From assembly GCA_038317095.1 (NCBI GenBank), contig JBBQBB010000007.1:1-64000 (forward strand): a stretch of 64,000 nucleotides of DNA. Direction: 5' to 3'. The DNA comes from JAGXTF01 sp038317095 (GTDB lineage: Bacteria > Bacteroidota > Bacteroidia > NS11-12g > UBA955). Below the pieces are notes generated by a model, which was not told where the DNA came from, searched no databases, and was given only the letters and a program-made list of their open reading frames with translations. Below, piece after piece: positions 1 through 8,634 of this stretch. A program made the translations under genes and the position numbers. Numbering within the stretch: the stretch's first letter is position 1; each line of letters begins with the position of its first letter.

Positions 1-120
1 AATATGATGGAGGGTAGAAATCAAGTGATGATTAATATGAGTCAGTTACCATCAGGCACATACATAGTTAAGACCATTACAAACGGAATTACTTATCACA
101 ATAAAATTATTAAACAGTAA
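1..120 (+). CDS. C-terminal end of a T9SS-sorted secreted protein (partial)
   Basis: The first 120 bases read as an open frame of 39 codons ending in TAA at 118-120, and the gene begins before the window. The translation has the usual end of a type A T9SS sorting domain: a stretch reading MSQLPSGTYIVKT, then a short polar turn and a final strand ending in KIIKQ. Proteins with this end cross the outer membrane by the type IX system, and the domain is removed or used for anchoring to the surface. What the protein itself does cannot be told from this fragment. It is followed at once by a strong hairpin terminator. Confidence 0.8.
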   Translation, partial: NMMEGRNQVMINMSQLPSGTYIVKTITNGITYHNKIIKQ

Positions 121-131
121 AAATAAAGTAT

Positions 132-165
132 AAAAAGGAGCTCCATTCGGTGCTCCTTTTTTTTT
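132..165. terminator. bidirectional intrinsic terminator
   Basis: The arms AAAAAGGAGC (132-141) and GCTCCTTTTT (152-161) are perfect inverted repeats around a 10-base loop and run into a T tract to 165. The hairpin lies between the T9SS gene ending at 120 and the minus-strand lipoprotein gene ending at 170. The A run on the other side lets it work for both strands. Confidence 0.85.
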
Positions 166-169
166 CATT

Positions 170-1081
170 TTATGGAATCAATTCCCATTTGTTTTCATCC
201 GCATTCCAACTGAATTTATATAGCGTTTCTTGTTTTTCTGTAGGTGCGGTTAAATTAAAATTAAATTCGACACCATATACAAGCATGTTTCCTTGTGCGT
301 CGAATCTAATTTTTCTGGCTTTATCGTCACCCCTAGGGCCTAATAAATCTAAACTAATTTCAAATTGAACATGGCCTTTAAATTTTCCATTTTTATCCAT
401 TTCTACGGACCAAATTTCAGATTTACGGGCCAATCCAAAATAAACTCTTTTGGTTCCGGTAATGCCACAAGTGCCAATTCCAATAGCATCATATCCGTTT
501 AATTCATCGTGAATTGTTGCATTTTTGGGATCAATGATATAAATTTTACCTTTTGAAATATTACGGGTTGAACCTGAAACAGAAGTGGCTAATAGAAAAC
601 CCGAATGGCAATCAAATTGCAGACCAAGCAGTCCGAATACATTGGTTGGGTCTGGTTTGTCCATTGCCAATTTAACAAATGCTTTTAGTTCTCCTGAATT
701 TGCATCAACCTTGAAGATTGTGTTTTGTTTTTCAGGGTTGTTGAGCAGGGTGTTTACAGTTGGAACAGGAGCAACATAGGTATTGCCCAAATCATCGGTA
801 GAAATTGGTCCCATATTGCCGTGGAGTTGCCAAGTTGGATGTTGCCATGTTCTTTTTAATTCCCCGTTTGTTTTTGGAATTTCTATAAGCAAAAGGCCAG
901 TAGATCTTTTTTCTGAGGTACTCAACGCAGATCGTTTCAAATCAAATCTACTTTGTACAAAAAACGGGGGTTGAATGCGGCAATCTGTGATTCCAATCTC
1001 CAAAGCCTCGTCCGCTGGAATGCTTGTATTGCAGCCCCAAAAAATAAAGTTAGAAACAATGAAAATGGATTCAATTCTCAT
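170..1081 (-). CDS. lipoprotein of unknown function, propeller-like
   Basis: A 303-residue protein. The N-terminus is a short hydrophobic segment ending in a lipobox-like FWGC with Cys17, so it is probably a lipoprotein. The body has repeated strand-turn phrases such as KGKIYIIDPKNATI, KSEIWSVEMDKNGKF and ETLYKFSWNADENKWEL. Phrases of this kind (a quantity is named, then a value follows) are typical of beta-propeller proteins, but no family signature is clear. It is the last gene of a tight minus-strand cluster, 3 bp after the neighbouring lipoprotein gene, so it is likely co-transcribed with the di-heme peroxidase and porin genes upstream. Function unknown; a role in surface binding or redox work with the peroxidase would be guesswork. 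Confidence 0.75.
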   Translation of the reverse strand: MRIESIFIVSNFIFWGCNTSIPADEALEIGITDCRIQPPFFVQSRFDLKRSALSTSEKRSTGLLLIEIPKTNGELKRTWQHPTWQLHGNMGPISTDDLGNTYVAPVPTVNTLLNNPEKQNTIFKVDANSGELKAFVKLAMDKPDPTNVFGLLGLQFDCHSGFLLATSVSGSTRNISKGKIYIIDPKNATIHDELNGYDAIGIGTCGITGTKRVYFGLARKSEIWSVEMDKNGKFKGHVQFEISLDLLGPRGDDKARKIRFDAQGNMLVYGVEFNFNLTAPTEKQETLYKFSWNADENKWELIP

Positions 1082-1084
1082 GAT

Positions 1085-2857
1085 TTATTTAATTGGAATA
1101 AACATTGGGCCAGCCATACACGGATACGTTTTGGTTTTATAAACGCCATTGTCTAAATAACTTTCGGCCCAACAATATTCTCTACCTGGGGCATTGTCAT
1201 TTTTAATTTGAGGTACGTACCACAATATAAATTTTCTCTTTTCTAGAGATTCTGGCATAGGTTCAATGAATTTTTCTGGACCTTGCCGGTAATCTGTATT
1301 GCAGCAGGGGCCTATGGTAATCAAATCTTTCTCACCTTCATCTTTATCTGCATTATAGGCTGTAATAAAAACCCAAGCATTGTCGCCTCTACCATGGTCA
1401 TTAAATTGACCTTTGCTTGGCTCTAGGCCGTAGCTTGCATTGTTTATGCCAACTAAATATTGATACCCATTTTCATTGTATCCTGTTTTGTCGGATTGTA
1501 ATTTCCAAGCTTCCTTGTGCCACAAATTCCACTTGTTTTCTTCCCATTCCTTAAACGTATTTTTATCGCCTGCGAAAAATATTCTTATAACGGGTCTGTA
1601 TGTTCCATCGTTCCCACAACCACGTCCTAAACTCCCAACTGCGACTCTAAAACGACCATCATTATAGAATTCGTACCGTTGTAAATAATTGTAATTACAA
1701 GGTTGCGGCCAAAGTTCACTTTGAAACGATTGCTCTAAAGTAAATCCAACTGATTTTTCATTGTTAAACAATTCAGCAATTTTAGGTTCACTTACGGCAA
1801 CAACGGCTGCTTGAGAAAATTCTGGACAACCCACCGCATCGCTGTAGCCGAAACCGTCTGTGCCTGAATAACTGACGTGCCAATCTACCAATTTTACGCT
1901 GTGCAAAATATCTTTATTTTTAAATTGAACGTGACTAATTTTTAATCCATCGCTATTGGTTATTATGTATTTCATATTCCAACCATTTCGGGTTAAAGTA
2001 TTTTCTTTTTTGCAATAGCACTCCATAATTTTTTCGAATTTCAATTTGCGTTCGCCAATTCTTTCACCGGGTCCTGTGGAATTCACCTCTGTCCAGCGGA
2101 TTCCAACCAATTTTAAATCAGTTAAATCTATAATAGCCCAAAGGGCTTTGTCTTTTTTTACAAAAGTGGGAGCCACGCACAAATGCAAACTTCTTTCACA
2201 TTTGGTGTTGTTTAATGCAGTTTTTGTATTGGCCATAAGTGCATCCGTTTCGCCTGGTTTGTAACCTAGTGCTTTGCATACTTTGGTGTTTTTTACAGCG
2301 AGCTTAATCGCCAATTCACGCAAGTGCAGGGGTATCTCTGGTTGTAAATCCGGAAAAACATTTACATCTACAACCGTTTTTGCGGTAACATTTACAATGG
2401 CAATTGTGGCTATATTTAAAGCAAAATTGTATAGTTCCACCCGAAAATATTTGGAATTATTTTCCATTTTAACTTTTCCCAAATCACTTGGCCTAGCCTG
2501 GTAAATATTGAAAATTTCATTTCTCAAAGGTTGCTTGGTATTTTTGTCAAATAAATATTGGGTAAATCTGGAATCGGTCAATGCAATATTTTGTGCATTT
2601 AAAACGAATGAATCTTTAGATTCCAGAAGCATTATAGGTATTTTATTTTGAAGGGCAATTCTCACCTTTAGAATATAAGATTGCATCCATGCTTCAGACG
2701 AAATGGTTGAATCGTCTAGAATGAATGCGGCGGCAGCATTTGCTGTGTCTACAAATGATTTTGTACTGGTGGAATTGCCTTGTGGATTGCAACCTACAAA
2801 AAAATGCCAACAAAGTGTGCCATATAATGCCAATTTCCATCCATTCATGCACTGCAA
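1085..2857 (-). CDS. large lipoprotein of unknown function
   Basis: A 590-residue protein with a hydrophobic N-terminus ending in FVGC (Cys23), which fits a lipoprotein signal. A second Met at residue 4 could be the true start. The mature part is rich in Trp, Asn and Lys, with a dozen or so Cys including the runs CYCK and GPCCN, so it may have disulfide bonds in the periplasm or on the surface. No known domain was recognised. It lies 14 bp after the di-heme peroxidase gene and 3 bp before the next lipoprotein gene, which suggests a shared transcript and perhaps a shared process. Confidence 0.75.
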   Translation of the reverse strand: MQCMNGWKLALYGTLCWHFFVGCNPQGNSTSTKSFVDTANAAAAFILDDSTISSEAWMQSYILKVRIALQNKIPIMLLESKDSFVLNAQNIALTDSRFTQYLFDKNTKQPLRNEIFNIYQARPSDLGKVKMENNSKYFRVELYNFALNIATIAIVNVTAKTVVDVNVFPDLQPEIPLHLRELAIKLAVKNTKVCKALGYKPGETDALMANTKTALNNTKCERSLHLCVAPTFVKKDKALWAIIDLTDLKLVGIRWTEVNSTGPGERIGERKLKFEKIMECYCKKENTLTRNGWNMKYIITNSDGLKISHVQFKNKDILHSVKLVDWHVSYSGTDGFGYSDAVGCPEFSQAAVVAVSEPKIAELFNNEKSVGFTLEQSFQSELWPQPCNYNYLQRYEFYNDGRFRVAVGSLGRGCGNDGTYRPVIRIFFAGDKNTFKEWEENKWNLWHKEAWKLQSDKTGYNENGYQYLVGINNASYGLEPSKGQFNDHGRGDNAWVFITAYNADKDEGEKDLITIGPCCNTDYRQGPEKFIEPMPESLEKRKFILWYVPQIKNDNAPGREYCWAESYLDNGVYKTKTYPCMAGPMFIPIK

Positions 2858-2871
2858 ATGTAGTAAAGGAA

Positions 2872-3960
2872 TCAGTTAGGTTGTAAAATGGGTTTTGAAT
2901 ACTTTGCATTTTTTATTGAAATCGTATCACTAAGCGAATATAAAAATGCAATTAATTTTTTCTCTTCTTCCAATGTCATCCCCGTATATTGAATTCTGTG
3001 GTCTTTTAATGGATTTTTTATTCCGTTTCCAAGAATAACATTGCCATTATTACTGCGACCCCCATTTCTATATACATCCAAAACTTCGTGCAAATTGTTG
3101 GCGCTGCCATCGTGAAAATATGGGGCTGTAAATGCGATGTTTATTAACGTTGGGGCTTTAAATTTACCAAGATCTTTCGGGTTATTTGTATAGCGATAAA
3201 TTCCTTGGTGTTCTTCGGGCTGATTCTCTATAGATCCAAAATTGTTCAGTCCCGTGTTAAAATAAACATATTGAATGGTTTTTGAAGTAGCAGATGTAAA
3301 ATAAGGTTCCATATGGCATTTAACGCATTTAAATTTGTCAGAAAAGAACAGTTTCATACCTTCTAATTCCTCGTTATTTAATGCATTTGATTTTCCCAAT
3401 TTCCAATCCTCGTAGGGCGAATTACCTGTTTTAATGCTGGCAACAAATTCTTTTATAGCTTTGGTTATGGAAATTAAATTTACAGCATTTAAATTGTTTC
3501 CAAATGCATTTGAAAAAAGCTGTTGATAGCGTTTGTCTTTTTTTAAAAACTGTAAAATTTTTGTTTCATTAAGGTTGAATCCCAGTTCTACCGGATGCTT
3601 TCCAAGCAAAGGTCTTTGATGTTGAGAGTCTAATGTGGTAATATTTGGGTTGGCCAAATCAAAATAGTGGTTAGCGAATACATTAAACAATGTAGGTGCA
3701 TTGTGCATCACTCTTTCGCCGGTTGCAGTGATGCTCCTGCGGTAATTGTCTGTAAATGCAAATTCTGGAGAATGACAACTGGCGCAAGATTTGGTACCAT
3801 TAAATGAAAGATTGGTTTCGTAAAAGAGGTTTCTTCCAAGGAGAATTAAGGCAGAATTATTTGTTGTTTTATTTAAGTTTTTTGGGTTACATTGAATCAA
3901 AAAAAAACTAAACCCAATAAATATTATAAGTTGAAAGAATGGAAAGAGAAATTTCAGCAC
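2872..3960 (-). CDS. di-heme cytochrome c peroxidase / MauG family lipoprotein
   Basis: A 362-residue protein. Two c-type heme motifs are visible: CASCH at residues 59-63 and CVKCH at 212-216, with the spacing of bacterial cytochrome c peroxidases and MauG-like proteins. The later block with TAPYFHDGSANNLHEVLD is also typical of the family. The N-terminus is a signal with FLIQC (Cys24), so the protein is probably lipid-anchored in the periplasm or at the surface. Family members reduce hydrogen peroxide with electrons from cytochromes, or oxidise protein side chains. The substrate here is unknown. The gene sits between a FadL-like outer membrane protein gene (14 bp upstream) and two unknown lipoprotein genes. 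Confidence 0.92.
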   Translation of the reverse strand: MLKFLFPFFQLIIFIGFSFFLIQCNPKNLNKTTNNSALILLGRNLFYETNLSFNGTKSCASCHSPEFAFTDNYRRSITATGERVMHNAPTLFNVFANHYFDLANPNITTLDSQHQRPLLGKHPVELGFNLNETKILQFLKKDKRYQQLFSNAFGNNLNAVNLISITKAIKEFVASIKTGNSPYEDWKLGKSNALNNEELEGMKLFFSDKFKCVKCHMEPYFTSATSKTIQYVYFNTGLNNFGSIENQPEEHQGIYRYTNNPKDLGKFKAPTLINIAFTAPYFHDGSANNLHEVLDVYRNGGRSNNGNVILGNGIKNPLKDHRIQYTGMTLEEEKKLIAFLYSLSDTISIKNAKYSKPILQPN

Positions 3961-3974
3961 ATTTCAAAATTAAT

Positions 3975-5531
3975 TCAATCAAAATTTAATCCTACCGTAA
4001 AGCTAAATGCAGTGCGATTTTGTTTGTTTGTGATATTTGAATAAGGGAATGCAGGGTTAGAAACGGTGTATGGCGTGTAGTAGCTTGATGCACTGCCAAA
4101 AGTAAGACTGAAGTCTAAATAATAATCCTTATCACGGAATCCAAATCCTGTGCTAATCAAGTTGCTCGATTTTTTTAATATTTCATCCAAACCAGCTTTC
4201 CTTGTACTAAATGGGGTTGGCATGTTTGCATAACCCACTCTGTAGCGGTAAGATTGGTCTTTGTTATCAGGATTTGGAACGTTAAATTCTACCCCTAATT
4301 TTAAATTAATTACGTTTGAATAATTCTTTCGAATGGCTGCATTTTCTGTATTGAATGCGTAATCTTTGGCGTTTAAACTTGCATTGGCATAATTGTAAAA
4401 TTCCAAATCGGCACTTACAATGGCTATTTTCTGAATGACAAAGCCAATTCCTGCATTTACCCTAGCTGGGGTTATAACTTTGTAGGTATAAGTTGACAAT
4501 GGATCGGTATACACAGAAGGTGGGGATTTGGGAGAACCAGGATCGCCCGATACCGATATGCTGTATCCATATTCTTCTTTTATGGTAAAAGTGCGTGGGG
4601 TATGGATTGAAAATCCCAAGCGCAATTGATCTGTGGGTCTAAAAATTAGTCCAAACCTAGCACCGAAAGCACTCCCCCTATCATATAATTTATATTGGTA
4701 GTCCAAAGTAGCCATATCTGGGGTGTAAATACCCGTATGCTGGCGTTGGTCCGTTTCAGTAATAGACAAAACCTCATCGTACCGCAAGGAGGAATAAAAA
4801 AGACCCAATCCAATTTGAACTTTATGAGCCAAATTTACCCCAAAGGTGGCTTGATATTCATAAATTCCACCTTTTTGGCTGAGATTTCCAATTTGATGGA
4901 CGTCCCTTTGGTCTCTATTTAGGCCTCTGTAATATGGAGTGTAAACGCCTGCTGTATCCCAAATTGCACCGCCGAGATAGGCCAAGTCGGGCAAAGAACC
5001 AGGCGACAATTCTTGGTATTTTGCATAATCATCATTGGCTTTAGAAGCAAAATAATCTGCAACAGAGGATTGTTTGTTAACCGCATCGAATACCACTTGG
5101 TTGTTGAAATTTGCGAGTCTGTTTACATTGAAACCATAATTAAAATTTACCAAACCTTTTTTAGTCGGTTTTCCATTTTCATCGTATTTAATATTTGTAA
5201 CAATCAGGTTTAAGGTAGGAATGTTAAAATTTAACCTTGATTGTTTGTAGGTTTCATTAATGTAAGTAGAATTGTTGGCGGTGTTTAAGAATTGAAATCC
5301 AAAATTAAATTCTCCCCTTCTAAAAACAGCAATACCTGCAGGGTTAACCATAGCGGCAGAGGCATCGGCACCAATGGCGCTGAATGCACCTCCCATGCCT
5401 AAAGACCTTGCTGTGCCTCCGGATCCAATTGTGCTGTAGCGCAGCGCATCTAATTCATTTTGTGCGGAAATATTTTTACATAACGGAAAAAGCAAAGCAA
5501 TGGCAAAAAGCTTATTCATAAGAGAATTCAA
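3975..5531 (-). CDS. OmpP1/FadL-type outer membrane transport protein
   Basis: A 518-residue protein with an N-terminal signal (a hydrophobic stretch ending near ISAQ). After it comes the block RYSTIGSGGTARSLGMGGAF followed by AIGADASAAMVNPAGIA, which is the usual start of FadL/OmpP1 barrels in Bacteroidota. The rest alternates Tyr-rich amphipathic strands with turns and ends in FTVGLNFD, a beta-barrel terminal strand with a late aromatic residue. FadL-type channels take up hydrophobic compounds. The substrate is not known here. It is 12 bp downstream of the low-complexity lipoprotein gene and 14 bp upstream of the peroxidase gene, inside the minus-strand cluster. Confidence 0.88.
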   Translation of the reverse strand: MNSLMNKLFAIALLFPLCKNISAQNELDALRYSTIGSGGTARSLGMGGAFSAIGADASAAMVNPAGIAVFRRGEFNFGFQFLNTANNSTYINETYKQSRLNFNIPTLNLIVTNIKYDENGKPTKKGLVNFNYGFNVNRLANFNNQVVFDAVNKQSSVADYFASKANDDYAKYQELSPGSLPDLAYLGGAIWDTAGVYTPYYRGLNRDQRDVHQIGNLSQKGGIYEYQATFGVNLAHKVQIGLGLFYSSLRYDEVLSITETDQRQHTGIYTPDMATLDYQYKLYDRGSAFGARFGLIFRPTDQLRLGFSIHTPRTFTIKEEYGYSISVSGDPGSPKSPPSVYTDPLSTYTYKVITPARVNAGIGFVIQKIAIVSADLEFYNYANASLNAKDYAFNTENAAIRKNYSNVINLKLGVEFNVPNPDNKDQSYRYRVGYANMPTPFSTRKAGLDEILKKSSNLISTGFGFRDKDYYLDFSLTFGSASSYYTPYTVSNPAFPYSNITNKQNRTAFSFTVGLNFD

Positions 5532-5543
5532 AAGTAGGTAGAA

Positions 5544-6401
5544 TTATCTTCTTCTGCCAGAACTACCAGAAACTCCACCGCCACCTGATGAACTGCCTCC
5601 ACCTGAAGAACTCCGGGAACTGCCGCCCCATGAAGAACCTGAACTGCCACTTCCACCCCAAGTGGAGTTAGACGAAGAACCTGAACTGCGGGTAGTGCCG
5701 CTGTTGCTGCCCCAAGTAGAGCTAGAACCTCGTCCATCAGAACCTGTTGTGCTTCGGTTGCTTGATGTTCCGCTGCTGGAACCTGAAGGTGTGCCGTTGT
5801 TTGCAGAAGTTCTGCGGTTACCTGTATTCACAAATCCACGACTGGATGTGCTTGCATTTTTGTTGCCTCCCCAAACGGAGCCGTTGTTGTTGTTGCTCGA
5901 TCCAGAATAATTGTTGTAATTGTTGTAATATGGGCTGTAGTATTGGTTCCAATAACTCCAAGAAGGGTTGTAATACCCAAAATTGCTCATATAAGGATTG
6001 TATCCATATTGGCAATATGGATTGTAGTTGCCCATCATATAAGGATTGTATCCATAACCCATCCCCATCATATAAGGATTAAAGCCCATGGGCATCATTC
6101 CTGCAGAAAATCCGCCAGGTGTGAACATCATGGTAGGCGCAAACGCAGGTCTCACGCTGTTAGTACCAAAATTTCTAAATCTATCAGAATAACTTTGGCC
6201 GTAACTTCTGGTATTGCGGGTATTTGTTTGTGCCATACTTGCATACATATTGCCATCGCGGCGGCTGTATACGCCAGGCTTGTCAATATCCGAAGATGTA
6301 AAATACGCATCATCGTAATTTGCTGCATTTTTTGCAGTTTTTAAACTAGAACAACTTGCAATGGTTACAAGTGACAGTAAGGGAAGCCATAGTTTTTTCA
6401 T
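5544..6401 (-). CDS. low-complexity lipoprotein, NPYM repeats and Ser/Gly tail
   Basis: The open frame extends to 6515, but the start chosen here is the ATG at 6401, because it gives a classic lipoprotein signal (MKKLWLPLLSLVTIASC, Cys17) and a 285-residue protein. The longer reading would overlap the promoter region of proS. The middle carries repeated NPYMMG/YGYNPYM units rich in Asn, Pro, Tyr and Met. The last 90 residues are almost only Ser, Gly, Thr, Asn and Arg and end in three Arg. No enzyme fold is visible; it is probably a disordered or adhesive surface protein. It is the first gene of the cluster with the FadL-like porin and is divergent from proS. Confidence 0.75.
   Translation of the reverse strand: MKKLWLPLLSLVTIASCSSLKTAKNAANYDDAYFTSSDIDKPGVYSRRDGNMYASMAQTNTRNTRSYGQSYSDRFRNFGTNSVRPAFAPTMMFTPGGFSAGMMPMGFNPYMMGMGYGYNPYMMGNYNPYCQYGYNPYMSNFGYYNPSWSYWNQYYSPYYNNYNNYSGSSNNNNGSVWGGNKNASTSSRGFVNTGNRRTSANNGTPSGSSSGTSSNRSTTGSDGRGSSSTWGSNSGTTRSSGSSSNSTWGGSGSSGSSWGGSSRSSSGGGSSSGGGGVSGSSGRRR
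5985..6090 (-). repeat. short tandem repeat coding NPYM units
   Basis: On the plus strand the phrase CATATAAGGATTGTATCCATA recurs with small changes near 5989, 6037 and 6070. Translated on the minus strand it gives the repeated Asn-Pro-Tyr-Met units of the lipoprotein. Copies differ by a few bases. Slippage or unequal exchange could change the copy number. Confidence 0.65.
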
Positions 6402-6443
6402 CTGGTTGTTTATTAGGCATGGATACCTGCCAAAAAATGGTAG

Positions 6444-6451
6444 TACCTTTG
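6444..6451 (+). promoter_or_regulatory. candidate -7 box for proS
   Basis: TACCTTTG is a perfect match to the Bacteroidota -7 consensus TAnnTTTG. It lies 42 bp before the chosen ATG of proS at 6494. No clear -33 TTG was found at the expected distance. Confidence 0.5.
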
Positions 6452-6493
6452 CACATTCAAATATACAAATATTATTCCAAATACCCTCATAAA

Positions 6494-7972
6494 ATGGCTT
6501 TTGATAAAGTAACAAGAAACGACAACTACAGTGAATGGTATAACAACCTGGTAAAAAATGCTGATTTAGCGGAGCACAGCGCAGTAAAAGGCTGCATGGT
6601 AATTAAACCATATGGCTATGCAATTTGGGAAAACATGCAAAAAGCATTGGACAAAATGTTTAAAGATACTGGACATAGCAATGCGTATTTTCCTCTTTTT
6701 GTTCCTAAAAGCTTGTTTGAAAAAGAGGAAAAGAATGCAGAAGGGTTTGCAAAAGAATGCGCAGTGGTTACCCATTACCGCTTAAAAAACGATCCGGATA
6801 ATCCAGGCAAATTGATGGTAGACCCAAACAGCAAGTTGGAAGAAGAGCTAATTGTTCGTCCAACATCTGAGGCAATTATATGGAATACCTATAAAAATTG
6901 GATACAGAGTTACCGAGATTTGCCCATTCTCATTAACCAATGGGCCAATGTGGTAAGATGGGAAATGCGCACCCGTTTGTTTTTGCGTACCGCGGAATTC
7001 TTATGGCAAGAAGGTCATACGGCGCATGCAACCAAAGAAGAGGCGCTGGAGGAAACCAAGCAAATGTTGGAAGTATATGCGCATTTTGCCGAAAATTTTA
7101 TGGCAGTTCCTGTAATTAAAGGTGTAAAAAGCGAAAAAGAAAGATTTGCTGGTGCCGATGATACGTATTGTATAGAAGGCATGATGCAGGATGGCAAAGC
7201 TTTGCAAATGGGAACCAGTCATTTTCTGGGCCAAAACTTTGCGAAGGCATTCGATGTAAAATTTCAATCGAAAGAAGGTAAATTGGAACATGTGTGGGCA
7301 ACCAGTTGGGGTGTTTCAACCCGTTTGATGGGTGCATTGATTATGGTGCATAGCGACGATGAAGGATTGGTTTTGCCGCCGAAATTGGCTCCCATTCATG
7401 CGGTGATTGTTCCTGTGTATAAAACGGACGAGGAATTTACATTGGTAAGTGAAAAAGCAAAGGCGATACAAAAAGATTTACAAGATGCAGGATTAACTGT
7501 AAAATTTGACAACCGCGACGCTTATAAACCGGGTTATAAATTTGCAGAATGGGAATTAAAAGGGGTGCCTGTTCGCATTGCTATTGGTCCCCGTGATTTG
7601 GCAAACAATACGGTTGAATTAGCCCGCAGAGATACCAAAACCAAAGAATTTATTTCCATAGAAAATGTGGTTTCGCATACGGTAAAATTAATGGATGAAA
7701 TTCAACAAAATTTATTTGAAAGGGCGAAAAATTTTCGTGCAGAAAAAATGTGGGAAGTAAATTCTTGGGATGAATTTGTGGATGTAGTAGACAAGCGTGA
7801 AGGCTTTGCCATAGCCCATTGGGATGGTACGGGCGAAACCGAAGAAAAAATAAAAGAACTCACCAAGGCGACCATTCGTTGTATTCCATTTGATGCAAAA
7901 GAAGAACAAGGAAATTGCATTTTAAGTGGCAAGCCGAGTAGTAAAAGGGTCGTGTTTGCGAAGGCCTATTGA
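6494..7972 (+). CDS. proS: prolyl-tRNA synthetase (archaeal/eukaryotic-like type)
   Basis: Charges tRNA-Pro with proline. The start is the ATG at 6494 (MAFDKVTRNDNYSEW), giving 492 residues; the open frame runs further upstream only through the promoter region. Class II motifs are present: FPLFVPKSLF and ELIVRPTSEAIIW near the N-terminal third, MRTRLFLRTAEFLWQEGHTAH as motif 2, and GTSHFLGQNFAKAF and TSWGVSTRLMGALIM as motif 3. The compact size and lack of the bacterial editing insert fit the archaeal-like ProRS, which is the usual form in Bacteroidota. The C-terminal region ends with a short domain containing only one late Cys (GNCILSGKP), so zinc binding may be lost. It stands alone on the plus strand. 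Confidence 0.95.
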   Translation: MAFDKVTRNDNYSEWYNNLVKNADLAEHSAVKGCMVIKPYGYAIWENMQKALDKMFKDTGHSNAYFPLFVPKSLFEKEEKNAEGFAKECAVVTHYRLKNDPDNPGKLMVDPNSKLEEELIVRPTSEAIIWNTYKNWIQSYRDLPILINQWANVVRWEMRTRLFLRTAEFLWQEGHTAHATKEEALEETKQMLEVYAHFAENFMAVPVIKGVKSEKERFAGADDTYCIEGMMQDGKALQMGTSHFLGQNFAKAFDVKFQSKEGKLEHVWATSWGVSTRLMGALIMVHSDDEGLVLPPKLAPIHAVIVPVYKTDEEFTLVSEKAKAIQKDLQDAGLTVKFDNRDAYKPGYKFAEWELKGVPVRIAIGPRDLANNTVELARRDTKTKEFISIENVVSHTVKLMDEIQQNLFERAKNFRAEKMWEVNSWDEFVDVVDKREGFAIAHWDGTGETEEKIKELTKATIRCIPFDAKEEQGNCILSGKPSSKRVVFAKAY

Positions 7973-8029
7973 TTCCGTTAGAAATTGCTTCCATAATTTC
8001 CTAGGCGTCCGGAATGGATTTTTCTTTCC

Positions 8030-8050
8030 GTTCTTTGCGCCTCTGCGTGC
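8030..8050 (+). repeat. 21-bp dispersed repeat, copy 1
   Basis: This stretch in the convergent gap between proS and the nitroreductase gene matches the reverse complement of 52652-52672 with one mismatch in 21. The core is TTCTTTGCGCCT followed by a TGCGTGC end. It probably belongs to a family of short genomic repeats. Confidence 0.6.
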
Positions 8051-8053
8051 AGT

Positions 8054-8602
8054 TTATTCGCGCACGGCCTCAAACCGTTTCTCTTCCACGTATCCTAAAA
8101 AGAAAAAGCCCATTTGAATATCGTCTTTTTTCAGACCCGTAAATAGTTTCATTTCCTCACTTCCGGTGCCGTTTCCGCTGGTCCAATAGCCTGCGGCATG
8201 GGGTTCTTCGGTTAATGTAAGCCACATGTTTTGTACTGCCATTGCGGTGGCTGCCAATTCTTCCCATTCAGGAACCAAGCCAGAGGGTTTAAAACCTATG
8301 GAAATGATATGGGAAATTTTATCTTTATAGGTGCGGATTTTATCTATTTTATTTTGATCGAATTTTTCTGAAGGGGTATTAAATAAATAATATTCTTCCA
8401 TTTTTTCGCAAAGATTTAATTTTTCTGAACCCCCAAAAACTTTCAATTTCCAAGGCATGGTAAGCTTATGACTGGGAGCCCAACGTGCATTTTCTAATAA
8501 TCTATTTATCAAAACATCTGGTAAAATATCACCTGTAAATTCTTTTACAAAATGACTGCGACGGTGTTGAATAATTTGATCAATTTGCATATCAAAAGGC
8601 AT
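8054..8602 (-). CDS. nitroreductase family protein
   Basis: A 182-residue FMN-type nitroreductase. The N-terminal QIIQHRRSHFVKEF supplies the Arg-rich FMN phosphate-binding motif, followed by LLENARWAPSHKLTMPWKLKV, the usual PSxxNxQPW-like block. The LTEEPHAAGYWTSGN segment and a late GFFFLGY strand also fit the family. Such enzymes use NAD(P)H to reduce nitro compounds, quinones or enones; the real substrate is unknown. Either Met1 or Met5 (8590) could be the start. It lies 32 bp after the phosphosulfolactate synthase-like gene and may be the last gene of that transcript. Confidence 0.88.
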   Translation of the reverse strand: MPFDMQIDQIIQHRRSHFVKEFTGDILPDVLINRLLENARWAPSHKLTMPWKLKVFGGSEKLNLCEKMEEYYLFNTPSEKFDQNKIDKIRTYKDKISHIISIGFKPSGLVPEWEELAATAMAVQNMWLTLTEEPHAAGYWTSGNGTGSEEMKLFTGLKKDDIQMGFFFLGYVEEKRFEAVRE

Positions 8603-8634
8603 ATTAAAAGTATAAAATAGGGAATAAATAAAAT

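Noticed and set aside
5662..6344. Several plus-strand frames opposite the Ser/Gly-rich lipoprotein
   Set aside because: They are complements of low-complexity coding DNA, for example Cys-rich text from reversed repeats.
6402..6515. 38-residue N-terminal extension of the NPYM lipoprotein
   Set aside because: The inner Met gives a textbook lipoprotein signal and the extension overlaps the proS promoter and start.
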